Source: Fallopia convolvulus (Eukaryota; Streptophyta; Magnoliopsida; Caryophyllales; Polygonaceae). Taken from it: a DNA stretch of 64,000 nt. Every line of letters starts with the position of its first letter. The first letter of the stretch is position 1. The stretch lies in assembly GCA_964016875.1 (NCBI GenBank), contig OZ024719.1, positions 29,238,679 to 29,302,678 of the forward strand, written 5' to 3'. The notes under the pieces were generated by a model. The model was given only the letters and a program-made list of their open reading frames with translations, was not told the origin of the DNA and searched no databases. Position numbers and translations under genes: made by a program. Positions 1 to 11,760 of the stretch are shown piece by piece.

Positions 1-1
1 G

Positions 2-1279
2 GACAATCAAGAGGCGGTGGCAAGAAGAGAACGGGAGCAACGGATGAGGGCCGAGGCTCAAATCAACGCTCTACCTCGGAATGTACGCCAATAGATGCAT
101 CCGGAGTTGAGGGTACCCGAACCGGTTATTGTGCTTCCCGAGGTTGCCAAGAATTTTGAGATCAAGACGCAATTCATCTCCCTCATCAAGCGTAATCAAT
201 TTGAGGGCCGTCCACATGAGTGTCCCATAGAGCACGTCAAACACTTTGTGGACATGTGTGAGACGATCTCTACCGACGAGGAGACGATGGAGTATGTGCT
301 TCTAAAGGCATTCAAGTGGTCACTTGGAGGCAAGGCCACACATTGGCTCGAGAGCCAAGCCCCTAGGTCAATCACAACTTGGAAGGCACTCCATGATGCT
401 TTCTTGATGAAGTTCTTCCCGCCCTCAAAGACAACCGAGCTAAGAAGGAAAATTGCAAGCTTTCAACAAGGTCCGAATGAGCCTCTCTTCGAAGCATGGG
501 ACCGTTTCAAGGAGATGTTGCGCCAATGTCCTACTCATGGCCAACAACCATATGTGCTCCAAGACATCTTTTTCCAAGGCATCAATCCGGCAACGAAGGA
601 CAAGCTCAATCTCCACACCGATTGTGGGTTCATAGACTTGACACCGGATCAAGCTTGGGAGCTACTTGACAAGCTATCCGATTATGAGGCCATGTATGGG
701 GTGAGTCAAGCTAGCAAAGAGGTGAAAGTTCAAGGTGAAGGTACAAGGAAGTTATATGATCCAAAGGGAGAAGACATTGACAAGGATGTGAAGCTCCAAT
801 TCCTTGAAGTTGAAGTGAGCAAGCTTAAGAGGCAAGTCCACTACTACAAGCAAAATGCTAGAGCTTGTGAGGAGTGTGGATCCTTTGCACATGCTACACA
901 AGTTTGTCCGAATCAGAGCCAAGTGCGCTTGGCCGAGCTAACTGAGGAGGCAAACTATTGTCGAGGAAATTTCGGTGGAAGAGGCAACTTCTACAATGGT
1001 GGTAATGGCCTGTGGAACAACGGTCAAGCTCAAGGCTACAACAACAACTTCAACCAAAACGAGCCAAGGGCGCCGCAACCACCACCATATAAGCCACCGG
1101 GATTCAATGAGCTACAATCATTGGCTCAAGAGATGAGGGATGGGTTCAAGGAGATGAGGACCCAATTCAATGAGTTTGGTGCATGGAGGAGGCAAGTCGA
1201 CAATCAATTTGCCCAAATTGCAACTCAAGCCCCGAGAGAGAATGGGAGACTTTCGGGCCGACACGAGGAGAACCCTTGA
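2..1279 (+). pseudogene. gag: gag of element A (5' end outside the window)
   Basis: Retrotransposon capsid/nucleocapsid polyprotein that would package element RNA in the cytoplasm. The frame is open from base 2, hits TAG at 92-94 (copy B reads TAC there) and runs from 95 to TGA at 1277-1279, where copy B reads CGA. The retrotransposon-gag core (motifs TTWKALHDAF, KFFPPSKT, ERFKEM-like DRFKEMLRQC) lies at about 95-700. It is followed by a CX2CX4HX4C zinc knuckle (CEECGSFAHATQVC, about nt 868-910) and an Asn/Gly-rich tail. Downstream pol is in the same frame, so the family encodes gag-pol as one polyprotein. CGA to TGA fits deamination of a methylated CpG. Confidence 0.9.
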
Positions 1280-4258
1280 GCTCAAAACAATCAAAATGAA
1301 GTTCGGGCAATTGGATTGAGAAGTGGCCGAAACCTACCCGAGCCACACATGCCTAAGAAGAATGAAGAGAGCCGGACCGACTTACCCAGCAAGTCGGGTC
1401 CGACGTTCCCTGAAGTCGATCCAGCAGGAAGATCAACTCCTCTGCCCCGAACCGAGGTTGAGACTGAGTCAGGCCCGACGTACCCAGATGTCGATCCGAC
1501 TACTCTGCCTCAGCTTTGCCCCAGGACCGTGATACACGACATCGGTCCCGACGTGGTGCCTAAGTCGGTCCAACCAGGAAATGTTGCAAGTGAAGTGGGG
1601 AAGTCCAAGGAGGTTGATCCAAGCAAGATTCAAGGTGCAACAACTCTTCCATATCCCTCAAAGAAGCCGAAAGATGTTGTTGAGAACAAGTTCAAGAGGT
1701 TTCTCAAGCTTTTGCAAGGTTTGAACATCTCTATCCCGTTCACCGATGCATTGAGCGAGATGCCATCCTATGCCAAGTTTTTAAAGGAGATTTTGAGCAA
1801 GAAGAGGTCCATAGTTGAAATGCAAGATGAGGTCAAGACCTTGGAGTTACCGCAAAAGCTAGGAGATCCCGGTCGGTTTGCTATCACTATTGGTGTGGGG
1901 TCTCAAAACTTCCAAGCCTTGTGTGACCTTGGAGCAAGCACGAGCATCATTCCTTACACCATATGGAAATCCACATCCATGGTTCCCATAGCTCCGGTCA
2001 ACATGAGGTTAACAATAGCGGATGGGTCGTCCATCGAGCCAATTGGTATCGTCGAGGATTACCCCGTTTGCATTGAAGGCCACTATGTCCCAATCGACTT
2101 TGTTGTGGTGGACATGATAGAAGTGCCGGGTGAACCGATTATACTAGGGAGACCTTTCCTTGCTACGGTTGGGGAAATCATTGATGTAAAAAAGGGCCAC
2201 TTGTCTCTTGACATTGGAGGAAGAGAGATTGAGTTTTTCTTTAGGCCAACTTCAAAAGGGGCCGTCCTTGGGCAAAGGAAGGATGGAAAGTTGCATGCCA
2301 TCTACTACGCAAGCAAAACTTTGGATGAAACTAGGTGCAATTACACAACGACGGAGAAAGAATTTCTTGCGGTAGTGTTTGCATTTGAGAAATTCCGTTC
2401 ATATCTTGTGGGATCAAAGGTGGTAGTCTTCACGGACCATGCGGCAATCAAATACCTCATGAAGAAGAAAGATGCAAAGCCGAGGCTTCTAAGGTGGATG
2501 ATCCTTCTCCAAGAGTTTGACCATGAGATCAAGGACAAAACCGGTGCGGAAAATGTGGTGGCTGATCATGTATCCCGTTTGCCCATTGAGTACATGTTGG
2601 AGATGGAGGCTGGTTTGACTATAGATGATTCAAGGGCAGATGAAGTTCTCATGAGTGGAAAGGAGGAAAGGAAAGGTGGATCGACGAACCAAGTATATCG
2701 GGCCCGAGGTCCAGAACATCGGACCAAAGGCAGAGCAGGTACTAGTGAGTCGGGACCGAGGTCTTCAGAGTCGGGCCCGAGTTACCTGTGTGTCTGCGAA
2801 GCTAGACCGGCGTCCAACCATGTCGGGATCGGTACACTTCAATGTCGGTCCGCGGAAGAAAGTAAGTTTCCTAAGTCGATTTCCATTCCTTCTCGTTCTC
2901 AATTGATTAATTCTTTCTCTCCCACTTGCCTTCTTTCTATTAGTGCCGTAAGACGAGGGGTTTCCCCTTGGTTTGCGGATTTTGCTAACTTTTCCGTAGG
3001 GGGAGCGATCCCACCAAATTTGTCTTATCAAGCTAGGAAGAAATTCTTACATGATGCTAGACAATATTTTTGGGATGATCCATATCTATACAAGGAAGGG
3101 AGTGATCAAATCTATAGACGGTGTGTGCCAAGTGAAGAGGTTGAGAGCATAATTCACCATTGCCATTCCTTGCCTACGGGGGGTCACGCTAAGAGTTCCA
3201 AAACCACTTCAAAAATTCTTCAATGTGGTTATTATTGGCCAACCATGTACAAGGATGTGCATGATTATGTGAGGAAGTGTGAGGAGTGCCAAAGAGAGGA
3301 GAACCTATCAAGGAGGAATGAGACTCCTCAAACTGGCATTCTAGAAGTTGAGTTATTTGATGTATGGGGTATCGATTTCATGGGACCATTTCCCACATCG
3401 GGGCCTTACAAGTACATCTTGGTAGTCGTGGATTATGTCTCAAAATGGGTGGAGGCCATACCAACAAGAACCAATGATGCTAGGGTGGTGATGAAGTTCT
3501 TGAAAAGCAACATTTTTGCAGGGTTTGGTGTGCCTAGGGTTCTCATAAGTGATGGCGGACCTCATTTCATTGAGAGGTGCTTCGAGAATGTGTTGATCAA
3601 GTATGGGGTGTCTCATCGAGTTGCTACTCCTTATCATCCTCAAACAAGCGGACAATTCGAGGTGTCAAACCGTCAAATCAAGGCTATCTTGGAGAAGACC
3701 GTATCTCGATCAAGGAAAGATTGGGCCTCTAAGCTCAATGATGCACTTTGGGCTTATAGAACCGCCTTCAAGGCACCTTTGGGAACTACACCCTTCAATC
3801 TAGTTTATGGCAAGGTATGCCATCTTCCAGTAGAGCTTGAGCACAAGGCAAAATGGGCTCTCAAGGAGATGAATTGGGATATCAACTTGGCCGGTGAGAA
3901 GAGGTTTCGAGAGCTTCATGAGATGGGAGAATTGAGGTTGAAAGCCTATGAGAACTCCAAGTTGTACAAGGAGAAGACCAAGAAGTGGCATGATAGGAAG
4001 TTAATTCCAAAGACTTATCAAACCGGTGACAAGGTTCTCCTTTTCAATTCAAGGATTAAACTTTTCCCGGGGAAGTTAAGGACTAGATGGAGTGGACCAT
4101 TTGTGGTCCACCATATCTATGCTCATGGTGCGGTGGACTTGGTTGATGAAAGAGGACATATTTTCAAAGTGAATGGTCATCGAGTGAAGAAGTTCTATGA
4201 CAAGGCCGATCCAAGCGAAGAAGTTAGAGCCTCATGGGCTCTCGTCCTCGCCAATTGA
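1280..4258 (+). pseudogene. pol: pol of element A: protease, RNase H, integrase; reverse transcriptase missing
   Basis: The frame follows gag without a shift. A linker (about 1,316-1,680) carries family repeat words. The aspartic protease has active-site residues DLGAS near 1,924-1,940 and the family motif IILGRPFLA near 2,140. Coding then passes directly into RNase H at about 2,255 (motifs GAVLGQ, YYASKTL, TTEKEFLAVVFA, VFTDHAA). The whole reverse transcriptase and the first catalytic Asp region of RNase H are absent, yet the frame is kept. A second repeat-rich linker spans about 2,690-2,870. Integrase follows, with the HHCC zinc-binding region (3,155-3,295), a DDE core (Asp in WGIDFMGP, Asp in ISDGGPHF, Glu in GQFEVSNRQ) and a C-terminal domain to 4,258. 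The product could not synthesise cDNA. Confidence 0.88.
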
Positions 4259-6014
4259 CCTAGATATGCCATTGAAGAATAAAGAAATTGTGAGCTCTTT
4301 GTACTCTTCTCTCTTGATTTTAAGTTTTTGTTTTCCTTGTTTGATGGGGACATCAAAATTTTAAGTATGGGGTGGGGGTAAGTGTGCTCATGATTTCACT
4401 TGCTTGTGTATGTTTGTTATTTTGAGGATATTTGGTTTTCGGTTTCTAGTTTGTGTTTGGGATGTTTGTTTCTTGGTTTGTGGTTTGATGAATGACATGG
4501 ATGATTGATTTGGTTTTGAATGGATGAGTCTTTGTTTTTGGTTTTGAATAGAGAAATTTTTGCAAAAAAATCCATAAAAATTTGAAAAATTGTGTTGAAA
4601 ACAACAAAAAGATTTTGTGTTTTGTAGTTTTTGGACTAGAAATTCCCATCTTAGATGTCCAAATGAAAGCTAATGATGATGTGAGCATGTAAATTCCTTT
4701 GCATATTTTTGGATGGTTTAGCCTCTAAAAAGATGTTGCTTTTGATGTGATCATGATATCTTGCTTGTTTTATTGAACATGTGAGTTCTAGGATGAGTTC
4801 TTATGCAACTAAGTATGAGTGACCCTTGTGAGATTGATTTTTGGCCATTTTAGGGATGCTTGTTCATATTTGCATATCCCTCATGTTTCTTGTGTGATTA
4901 GCTCATGCATGCTTAGTAAAACTTGTTATTGCGGTGTTTATCTATTTTCCAAGACCGTCATGAGATTTGTCCTAGCATTGTCACATTGATTTTGAACTTT
5001 GTTCCTTTAGTCACATAAATGTTCCATATCCTACCATGAAGGGAATCCTTTGTTTGCATCCCCGTTTTAGCCTAGGCCTTTGTTTGAAACTCCTCAAAAA
5101 TATTATTCCTAGCCTTATATGACTTGACCCTTATGGGATTGGACTTTAGAAGAGAGGTTTGGATTGTATTTGAAGAGTTGAGATTCTCTTTGGTTTAAGG
5201 GCAAAGAATGGTGTTATGAATCATGTGGGTAGTGCATCTTTGTTGTGCAAAAAGAAAATGAAAAAAAAAAGAAAGAAAGAAAGAAAGAAAATGTTGGAAA
5301 TGGAAAGTGGAATGAAGGTAAAGAGCTTAAGTGAAGAAAAAGGGTCCGACCGAGTTACACACCACATCGGGCCCGATGTCATAAGAAAGTCGGTCCAGTG
5401 TAGAAAGTGTGGAAAATCCAACAAAATGCCTAAGAGCAAAGATGAAGTGGAATGTTAAGTGAAATTTTGGGTTGAGCGGAAAAATGTTAAGTCTTTTGGA
5501 TGAGTGTGAAATTGATTGTGGAATTTTGATGAAGTTGGTGAGAGTTTAGGTTGTTCAATCCCCATTGTAAGCACCACAAGACCAAATAATTCCCACCTTG
5601 AGAAATACCAAAAGCCCCATTACAACCCGGCCGAATGGAACCTCTTTGAGGACCTCCATTGAGCCAAGTTCGAATTCTTTGTGTACTTTGTATTAGGCAT
5701 CTCTAGGTGGAGGATTTGGTGATATTAGCTTCAATAGTAAAGTCCTTACTTGCATGATTTTTGAGCTTGAGTGTTCATTGCTATACCCATACACATGATG
5801 AGTGATAGACATTCACATATCCCTAAAGTGAGGCTTAGTTGCATTGACTCTATTCCTTGGAACACTTAATCATGTGTGATGATGTAATCTTGCTTGAATA
5901 TCAATCACTTGTGCTTAAATGTGTTTTCATACGAGGCTTTACTTGAAGATTATGTTTCGGTCTTGCTTACATTGTTATTGCTTGAGGACAAGCAAGTTTA
6001 AGTATGGGGTATTT
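4259..6014 (+). other. 3' noncoding region of element A with two polypurine-like tracts
   Basis: No coding sequence is supported. An internal purine-rich tract at 4,359-4,378 (TTTTAAGTATGGGGTGGGGG) lies 100 bp after the pol stop. A related tract, TTTAAGTATGGGGTATTT, ends at 6,014 directly against the LTR and is the likely plus-strand primer. An A/G-rich run lies at 5,246-5,290, and a cluster of TCGGGCCCGA-type words at 5,341-5,396. The same region, in the same order, occurs in B at 26,450-28,197. Confidence 0.8.
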
Positions 6015-7422
6015 TGATGTCTCTTTATTTGGTGGTGTTTTTATATATGATTTCCTTTGTAAATATGTTTCTTTTTCCCCTTTTCTTGTGTGTTTTGTTC
6101 CTTTTTAGCTTAGTTCCCGTATTTCTATGAGATTCGGAAACTACGCGCGTTTTATGTGTTTTGTAGATAATTTGGCATGGATCAAGGATCGATTTGAAGG
6201 AGGGTCGAGACATGGAGCAAGGCCCGAGCAAAGGAGGAAAGAGAGGAGCAAGCCATGAAGAAGAACAAGAGAAGCCAACAAAAAGAAGGTGGAACGAGGT
6301 TCGGACCGAGTTGCAACCAACCTCGGGCCCGACTTGAAATTTCAACCTCGGACCGACATGCACAGTAACTCGGGCCCGAGGTCCTCCGTGTCGATCCGAG
6401 TCGGTCACCGAACTACTTGGGCTCCAAGGCACGAAATTGTGGACTTCCACTTTTGCCCCTCATTTAATCCATAAAAGGCCCTCTTGTCTTCTAAGAAAGG
6501 GTTCCCACACACACAAAAAAAGGGGGGTTCCAAGGGGAGCCAAGGGGATTCTTGGAGAGCAAGGAGGAAGGAGAGGATAAGGAGAAGAGAGAGAATCGGC
6601 CAAGGGAGAAGGAGATTTGATAGGTTTGGTTGATAGATTCGCTTTGCCTTGTTTTGATTTTGTGGATTTGGAAACCTTGGATTGGAGTTTGTGGATTGCT
6701 TTTGATTTGTGAATGAAATTTGGCTTTGGTTTGAGATTGATGATGTTGATTGCTTTGCTTTGTGATTTTTTTGCTTTCTTTGTTTGCCATATGGAGTAGA
6801 TCTCCTTGATCTTGGGTTATGGGGGAAAACTCTAGCTAGGTTGGGCTAGAAACCCCAATTCCATAAGCCTTGAGTGCTTGATCTAGGAACCCACTCTACA
6901 TAGAGCTACAATTCCTTATGAAAGTAAGGAATCAAGGCTTGTGGTTGGCAAAGTAACGGAAGTGAACATTTGTCCATCTCAAGACCTTGCTTCGAAGGGG
7001 ATTTCCCCAATGATCGATGTGTAGAAGTGGTTGGAACGAGGGTGAAAGCATCTCGATCCTATTCCGATCATCACTTATTGCTTGAATTGGGGTGGAAAAG
7101 CCTTAATCTACTAGAGAAGGAACCCAAAAGCCCAAGATCTACTTTCAATCTTTGAGTTCGACAAAACCAGCTACATCGGGCCCGACTTGCTCTACGTCGG
7201 TCCCGACTTCCCTCTTTGTCGCCAACATCGGGCTCGACGTGACACTTGTGTCGGTCCCGACTGTTCTCTTTGTTTTCCTTTGTTTTAAGTTCTCCTTCCC
7301 AGCTTTCAAGTGTTTAGGCACCTCAATCGAGTAGATTTCCCGAGCGTTCGACACCCACCACGTGCTACAACGGGGTCGGGTTATAAATTGTATCTCTAGA
7401 CCCTCGCATTCGTGAGCGATCA
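6015..7422 (+). repeat. 3' LTR of element A (1,408 bp)
   Basis: It begins TGATGTCTC and ends CGATCA, the same termini as both LTRs of B. It carries TCGGGCCCGA-type words near 6,300-6,410 and 7,170-7,260 and a CATAAAAGG TATA-like box near 6,472. The target duplication cannot be checked because the 5' LTR is outside the window. Confidence 0.88.
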
Positions 7423-8660
7423 TTGTTGAGTACGTGAGACCGCATACGCTCGATCCTCTCGTGATCACGTTCACGACCTTGACGGGTACTGGTGACGTTG
7501 GCCTTCCCGCGTGTGAGGCTTCTACAACATCTGGGGGAACTAGTGTGTTCGGCGCGACTTCTATGATCCTTCCCCGAGCCTTGAGGTAGGCAATTTATCT
7601 CCTCAACGCTACACATTCTTTGGTTATATGACCTTAATCGTCATGGAAATCACACCACTTGCTCATATCTTTGTTTGGGTAGGGTTTTTCATTTCTCTTC
7701 GGCCACCTAACACCCCGTATCATCATAGCTTTGTTCTTCACAAGGTCCTCGGGAGATATACCCAAGTTGAACTCATCATACTTCAGTGGAAATGGTTTGG
7801 CAGGTTTGGTCTCGGCGACGTTCACTTTCACCACATCTGAGTGAGGGCGCTAGTATGGTAAAACGGCATTCCCGACGATGATCCGGTGCCGCCTTCTTTT
7901 CTACCCTCACCCAGATTCTTGTGGGCTTCCTCGTCTTCAAGTCTTCTTCAAGTCTGATTTGAGCCAGAGACTTGGTTTGGACATCTTTGAAACTATGACT
8001 GGGATGCCTGGTGAGTTCTTTGTAGAGGTCTCCATCTTGGTTTACCCCCTGACGGAAAGCTTCCATAGCCGTTGGCATGTCACAATGCGGGATGGAGATC
8101 TTCTCTCGATTGAACCAGTCTAGGTACTCCTGAGTGGATTGTTCCGGTTTCTGGATAACTCGATACAAATCGCTAGACTACTTCTCGAATCTTTGGCTGC
8201 TAGCGAATTGGACTTGGAAGGAATCCATTAATTCAGCAAAGGAATGGATACTTCCTCGTGGAAGATTGATGAAGCATTTTAAGGCCGACCCCGCGTGAGC
8301 TTCTTCGAAACCCTTTCACATCAGTGCCTCACGAGAGTGATATGGAACTGCATTGGTCATCATCTTCTGCTTGAATATGGCTACGTGCTCGTCAGGGTCT
8401 CCTGTGCCATCATAGGGACTCATGCTAGGTACCGAGAATTTCTTCGGTATCTCGAATTGGGCAATATGAGGAGCGAAAGGTGACTCGTCATAATCGTCAA
8501 CCGCTTCCCTCTCTATGGGTCGCGGAACCCCAGGTATCTTTGCCAACTGCTCGGTGAACTTCTTGAAATGATTTCGGACGATGTTTTCTAGGTCTCGGAG
8601 GAGACGGCGGTCCCAATCCTCATCATCGTCCATGATATCGTCTTCAAAGCGTTGGGCCAC
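7423..8660 (-). pseudogene. Tat-type Ty3/gypsy gag relic
   Basis: Reading from 8,660 downward gives typical Tat/Ogre-type gag features: an acidic N-terminus, the motif PYDGTGDPDEHVAIF near 8,400, then after an in-frame stop (8,316) FRQGVNQDGDLYKELTRH and further gag sequence to about 7,780. A frameshift then leads into the WCDFHDD region expected before a zinc knuckle (near 7,640). The relic ends abruptly at 7,423, where element A's LTR begins, so A inserted into it and the rest should lie left of the window. It is clearly a different lineage from the Athila-type gag of A, B and C. Confidence 0.8.
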
Positions 8661-9126
8661 ATGGTGGGCATTATTTTGGACAAAAATCTAATAATCAAAT
8701 TTCTGCCCTAGATTAGGGCACGATCGAATCGAAATCAAAGCAATACTCAGGAAATAAAATGAATCAAGAAATCGGGATACAAAAGCTTTCTTTTTTACAA
8801 TTCAATTGAAGTTCTATTGCGAGTACAATTACCCTCCTTTGGGTTTTCTACCTCGGCCCCCTATATTCTCGTTTGAGCTAACCGCTATCCCCCCCCCCTT
8901 TCCCACGATCTTTGGGCTATCGAGATGTGTTTTCAACCGCCTAGCAACTACCCGTGTTTGTCAGAAGGGATAACTGCCGCGAACAGTCGTCCTTTGGATA
9001 CGTATCTCTACCTTGTGATCGAAACTTTCTTCCTTCATCCAAATGACCACTGACTTCTTCTCGCCCCTAAAGACTTTTGTATTCACGCTCTCCCATGCTT
9101 TCTCGCTTGCTCTTGGGATTATACCA
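8661..9126. other. no gene recognised; probable 5' leader of the Tat relic
   Basis: Noncoding sequence upstream (minus sense) of the Tat-type gag, with a C-rich run at about 8,890-8,900. An LTR boundary or primer-binding site could not be placed. Confidence 0.35.
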
Positions 9127-9360
9127 TTAAACGGGCCGATTGGGTTTTGGGCCTAGCAGTACACGCACATGAGGTGTGAGGTATTGGGTTCGAAACTGGG
9201 TAAGAGAAAGCCACCCACCTTTTTTCACTAAGGCGTCGCGCGTCATTAAGCGGGACGCTTCATGAAGCATGTCCCTTCCGCTTCCCCCATGAGAATGTTT
9301 TGTCTTCTTAACGCTTCTAGCAACGCTACGCTTCATGAATAGTGGAATCTCTATTATGGA
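9127..9360 (+). mobile_element. SINE-like element, copy 1
   Basis: It aligns by eye with 10,570-10,780: both have a pol III B-box-like block (GGGTTCGAAAC at about 9,187), then an AAAG-CACCCACCTTTTTT block, a GGCGTCGCGC block and CTTCAT-containing palindromes. The family is inferred from the tRNA-like head. The 3' end and target duplications are unresolved. Confidence 0.45.
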
Positions 9361-10379
9361 AACAAAAAAAATTCCATTATCGATGTATATCAATCATAGT
9401 TGCCTGCAAAATATATATCTTATCAATCAATTACGATGCTAAATATACAGAAACAATCTCCAATTTCTAGCATTGTCACAGATTGTAGGTTTTGGGTTTT
9501 TTTGGCGCAAATTTTGCCCGCCAATATCAAAACATCTCCACAAAAACACATCGTCCATTTATATATATATATATATAAACCACGTTCACATCAATTTCTT
9601 GATCTTTATTTGATGTTGTTTTTCCCCGAGCCTTTTTTCCCAACATATCAGTATAACACATACCTACAGACTTGACCATTGCAAGATAACTTCTTTTTCT
9701 TCTTTTTTTATAATTATTTTATCACTTGACTGGTGAAATATCCTATATAGCATACAACAGAGGAACTATAGTATTATGACTGAAGACTGAAGTGAAGAAC
9801 CATAGCTCCATCCATGGTTGATAGGTCTTGATAACATCATCTTGAAAACCAAGGTTGGAGGAAGTTGAAATTGTATACCAGTTTTAAATCATCAATTTCA
9901 ACAATGACACTAACTAAATAAATGAGTTTTCACTACATATCACATAGCCTTTGCAAATGAGTTTTCATTCCTAAATTCAACAACACCTGAATTTCAGTAA
10001 CAACTATCATACCTTCATAGTGTTAGTTCTCTCATTAGATCAAAAAATATTATTTGTGAGTGGGAGAAACAGAGGATAAGACACAACAAATCCATTAGAA
10101 TTCCATGACAAATCCCTCTTTTGCATCATTCAATGGCCACTAAACGCCATACGTATATGTCCATGTCCATTCCCTGCAAACATTGGCATAGGCACCATTC
10201 CCTGAACATACAGAATTAGAATCGACATCTTCGAGCCTTTTTTCCCAACATATGAGTATAAAACTTTATTCACTGAATTGCAAGTTCAATGATCTTACAC
10301 CAAGTCATGCTGCAAGTGCTTTACTCTTGTTTCATTCAGTAATTTTACTTTTGTAAATTTACTTACCATGCTATAATTT
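9361..10379. other. AT-rich intergenic DNA without a recognised gene
   Basis: A short (TA)n run lies at about 9,561-9,577. The sentence-like repeat TTTTTTCCCAACATAT appears near 9,635 and 10,240, suggesting an old local duplication. No coding potential can be supported. Confidence 0.4.
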
Positions 10380-10520
10380 ATGGTTTCATGAAGCGAGAGA
10401 CCCATGCTTATGAAGTGTCTCGCTACGTAAAGCATCTCACCTCAACATAGGGGACACATGGAAGTGCCACGCCTTATGAAGCATCCCGCTTCATGAAGCG
10501 TGATGCCTTAGAGAAAAAAG
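10380..10520. repeat. cluster of GCTTCATGAAGC-type palindromes
   Basis: Variants of the palindrome occur at about 10,386 (TTTCATGAAGCG), 10,408, 10,468 and 10,489 (CGCTTCATGAAGCG), separated by 20-60 bp of unrelated sequence. The same word occurs at 9,240-9,340 and 14,221-14,390. Confidence 0.6.
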
Positions 10521-10569
10521 GTGGGCGGCTTTAGTAATTCAAAAGAAACTTATTTCCCTAATAGTTCAA

Positions 10570-10780
10570 TTGCCAATGTGGCACAATTGGTCGAGGTACA
10601 GGCGTATAATGTATGAGGTCTCAGGTTTGAAATGGGTCGAGCGAAAGTCACCCACATTTTTTTCCCAAAGGCATCGCGCCTCATGTCCGACTTCATGTGG
10701 CAAGTTCACAAGGATGTTTTATCAGCTTACTGCAGCGCTACACTTCATAAAGCGTGGTATCTTTGTTACGCAAACAGAAA
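10570..10780 (+). mobile_element. SINE-like element, copy 2
   Basis: It has an A-box-like block (GGCACAATTGGTCGAGG, about 10,578) followed by a B-box-like block (GGTCTCAGGTTTGAAAT, about 10,617), spaced as in a tRNA-derived pol III promoter. The tail resembles copy 1 (9,127-9,360). Orientation follows the A-to-B-box order. Confidence 0.5.
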
Positions 10781-11760
10781 TTATACTAGTCAGCATTACT
10801 TTCTCATCATCAATTGCAGCAGCATTTAGAAAAAACATCACCATAGGTGATAGTTCGGAATTTGGTGCATGATTGATTGATTACTAATCCTAACGAATTT
10901 GTTTAACTATGTCACTGATGACGAATTTCGTCTAACTTCTGTGCAAGTTTTAGCATTTAATACTTGGCGTATGAAATGAAAATTATTGCTCAAATTTCAT
11001 CAAATAAGAGGACATTAAATTGGTTAAGTCTCCATTTTTAAAGATCATGGTAGTATAGCTAAATGACGTCGTTAAATGTTCTTAGACGAATATTTTAGAA
11101 TTAATGGGATGCTCCAGGCCCACAAAATATATCACAAACCATAATGATGGTTGAACTCAAAATAAGGTGAAATTATGAGAACATAAAAACTAGGACGACA
11201 AAAAGTAAAACATTGAAGATTAATGGGGTTTCGCAGGATGAGATGCGAATACAAAGTCATACTACTAATGTTATATTACATAACTTAAAATTAACTCAAA
11301 CATGTTACATTTGGAGTTATACCATCACGAATCTGCTTTTCCCTCCATGTTTCCATCATGTGCCTACACGGCTCATCCTAATCATTAACGTTGGTGTCAT
11401 GCTTCCTTGTCCAATCCATCGGAGGAGGAGGAAGTGGAGCGTCATCACTCAACCATTCCTATGAAAAAAATTCATAATAATTGACGAAAAAAAAATTAGG
11501 AATTAGTTATATATAAAGGTTAATTACAGGTATGGAGTTGTTTGCGTGTCCCACATAGGCTATGGCATAGATCCTTGTCAGAGGGTGTGGGTTGTCCCTT
11601 CTCGCCTTCATCGGTAAGAAGGCATGAGAGACCTTTTATGAAATCAAAACAAGAGTAGCCTGATGTAATGTAGCAAATATCAAACCGACCATTAGGAATC
11701 TCAAGCTAATATTGTCACGACCAAGGGCTAACCACATAGGGCATAGTCTCCAAGAGGTCC
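10781..11760. other. no gene recognised
   Basis: AT-rich sequence between the SINE-like copy and the MULE relic. It may be part of the MULE's 3' flank, but no termini were found. Confidence 0.3.

Larger units (their letters stand above)
1..7422 (+). mobile_element. Athila-type LTR retrotransposon, copy A (3' part)
   Basis: The window opens inside gag of a Ty3/gypsy element and runs through protease, RNase H and integrase, a 1.75-kb noncoding tail and a complete 3' LTR; the 5' LTR lies outside. Family assignment rests on near-identity with element B (18,923-29,588), whose primer-binding site matches tRNA-Asp as in Athila elements, and on the polypurine context ending AAGTATGGGGTATTT before the LTR. 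Gag and pol share one reading frame broken by two nonsense codons, and reverse transcriptase is deleted, so this copy cannot be autonomous. It sits in a Tat-type gag relic that resumes at 7,423. Confidence 0.9.

Noticed and set aside
2870..2975. Intron in pol of A (GTAAGT...TTCTATTAG)
   Set aside because: The frame is open throughout and the flanks read as linker plus the usual integrase N-terminal extension; no evidence that it is spliced.
5216..5458. 80-codon Lys-rich plus-strand frame in the 3' region of A
   Set aside because: It covers the A-rich run and repeat words in noncoding sequence and is not preserved as a frame in B.
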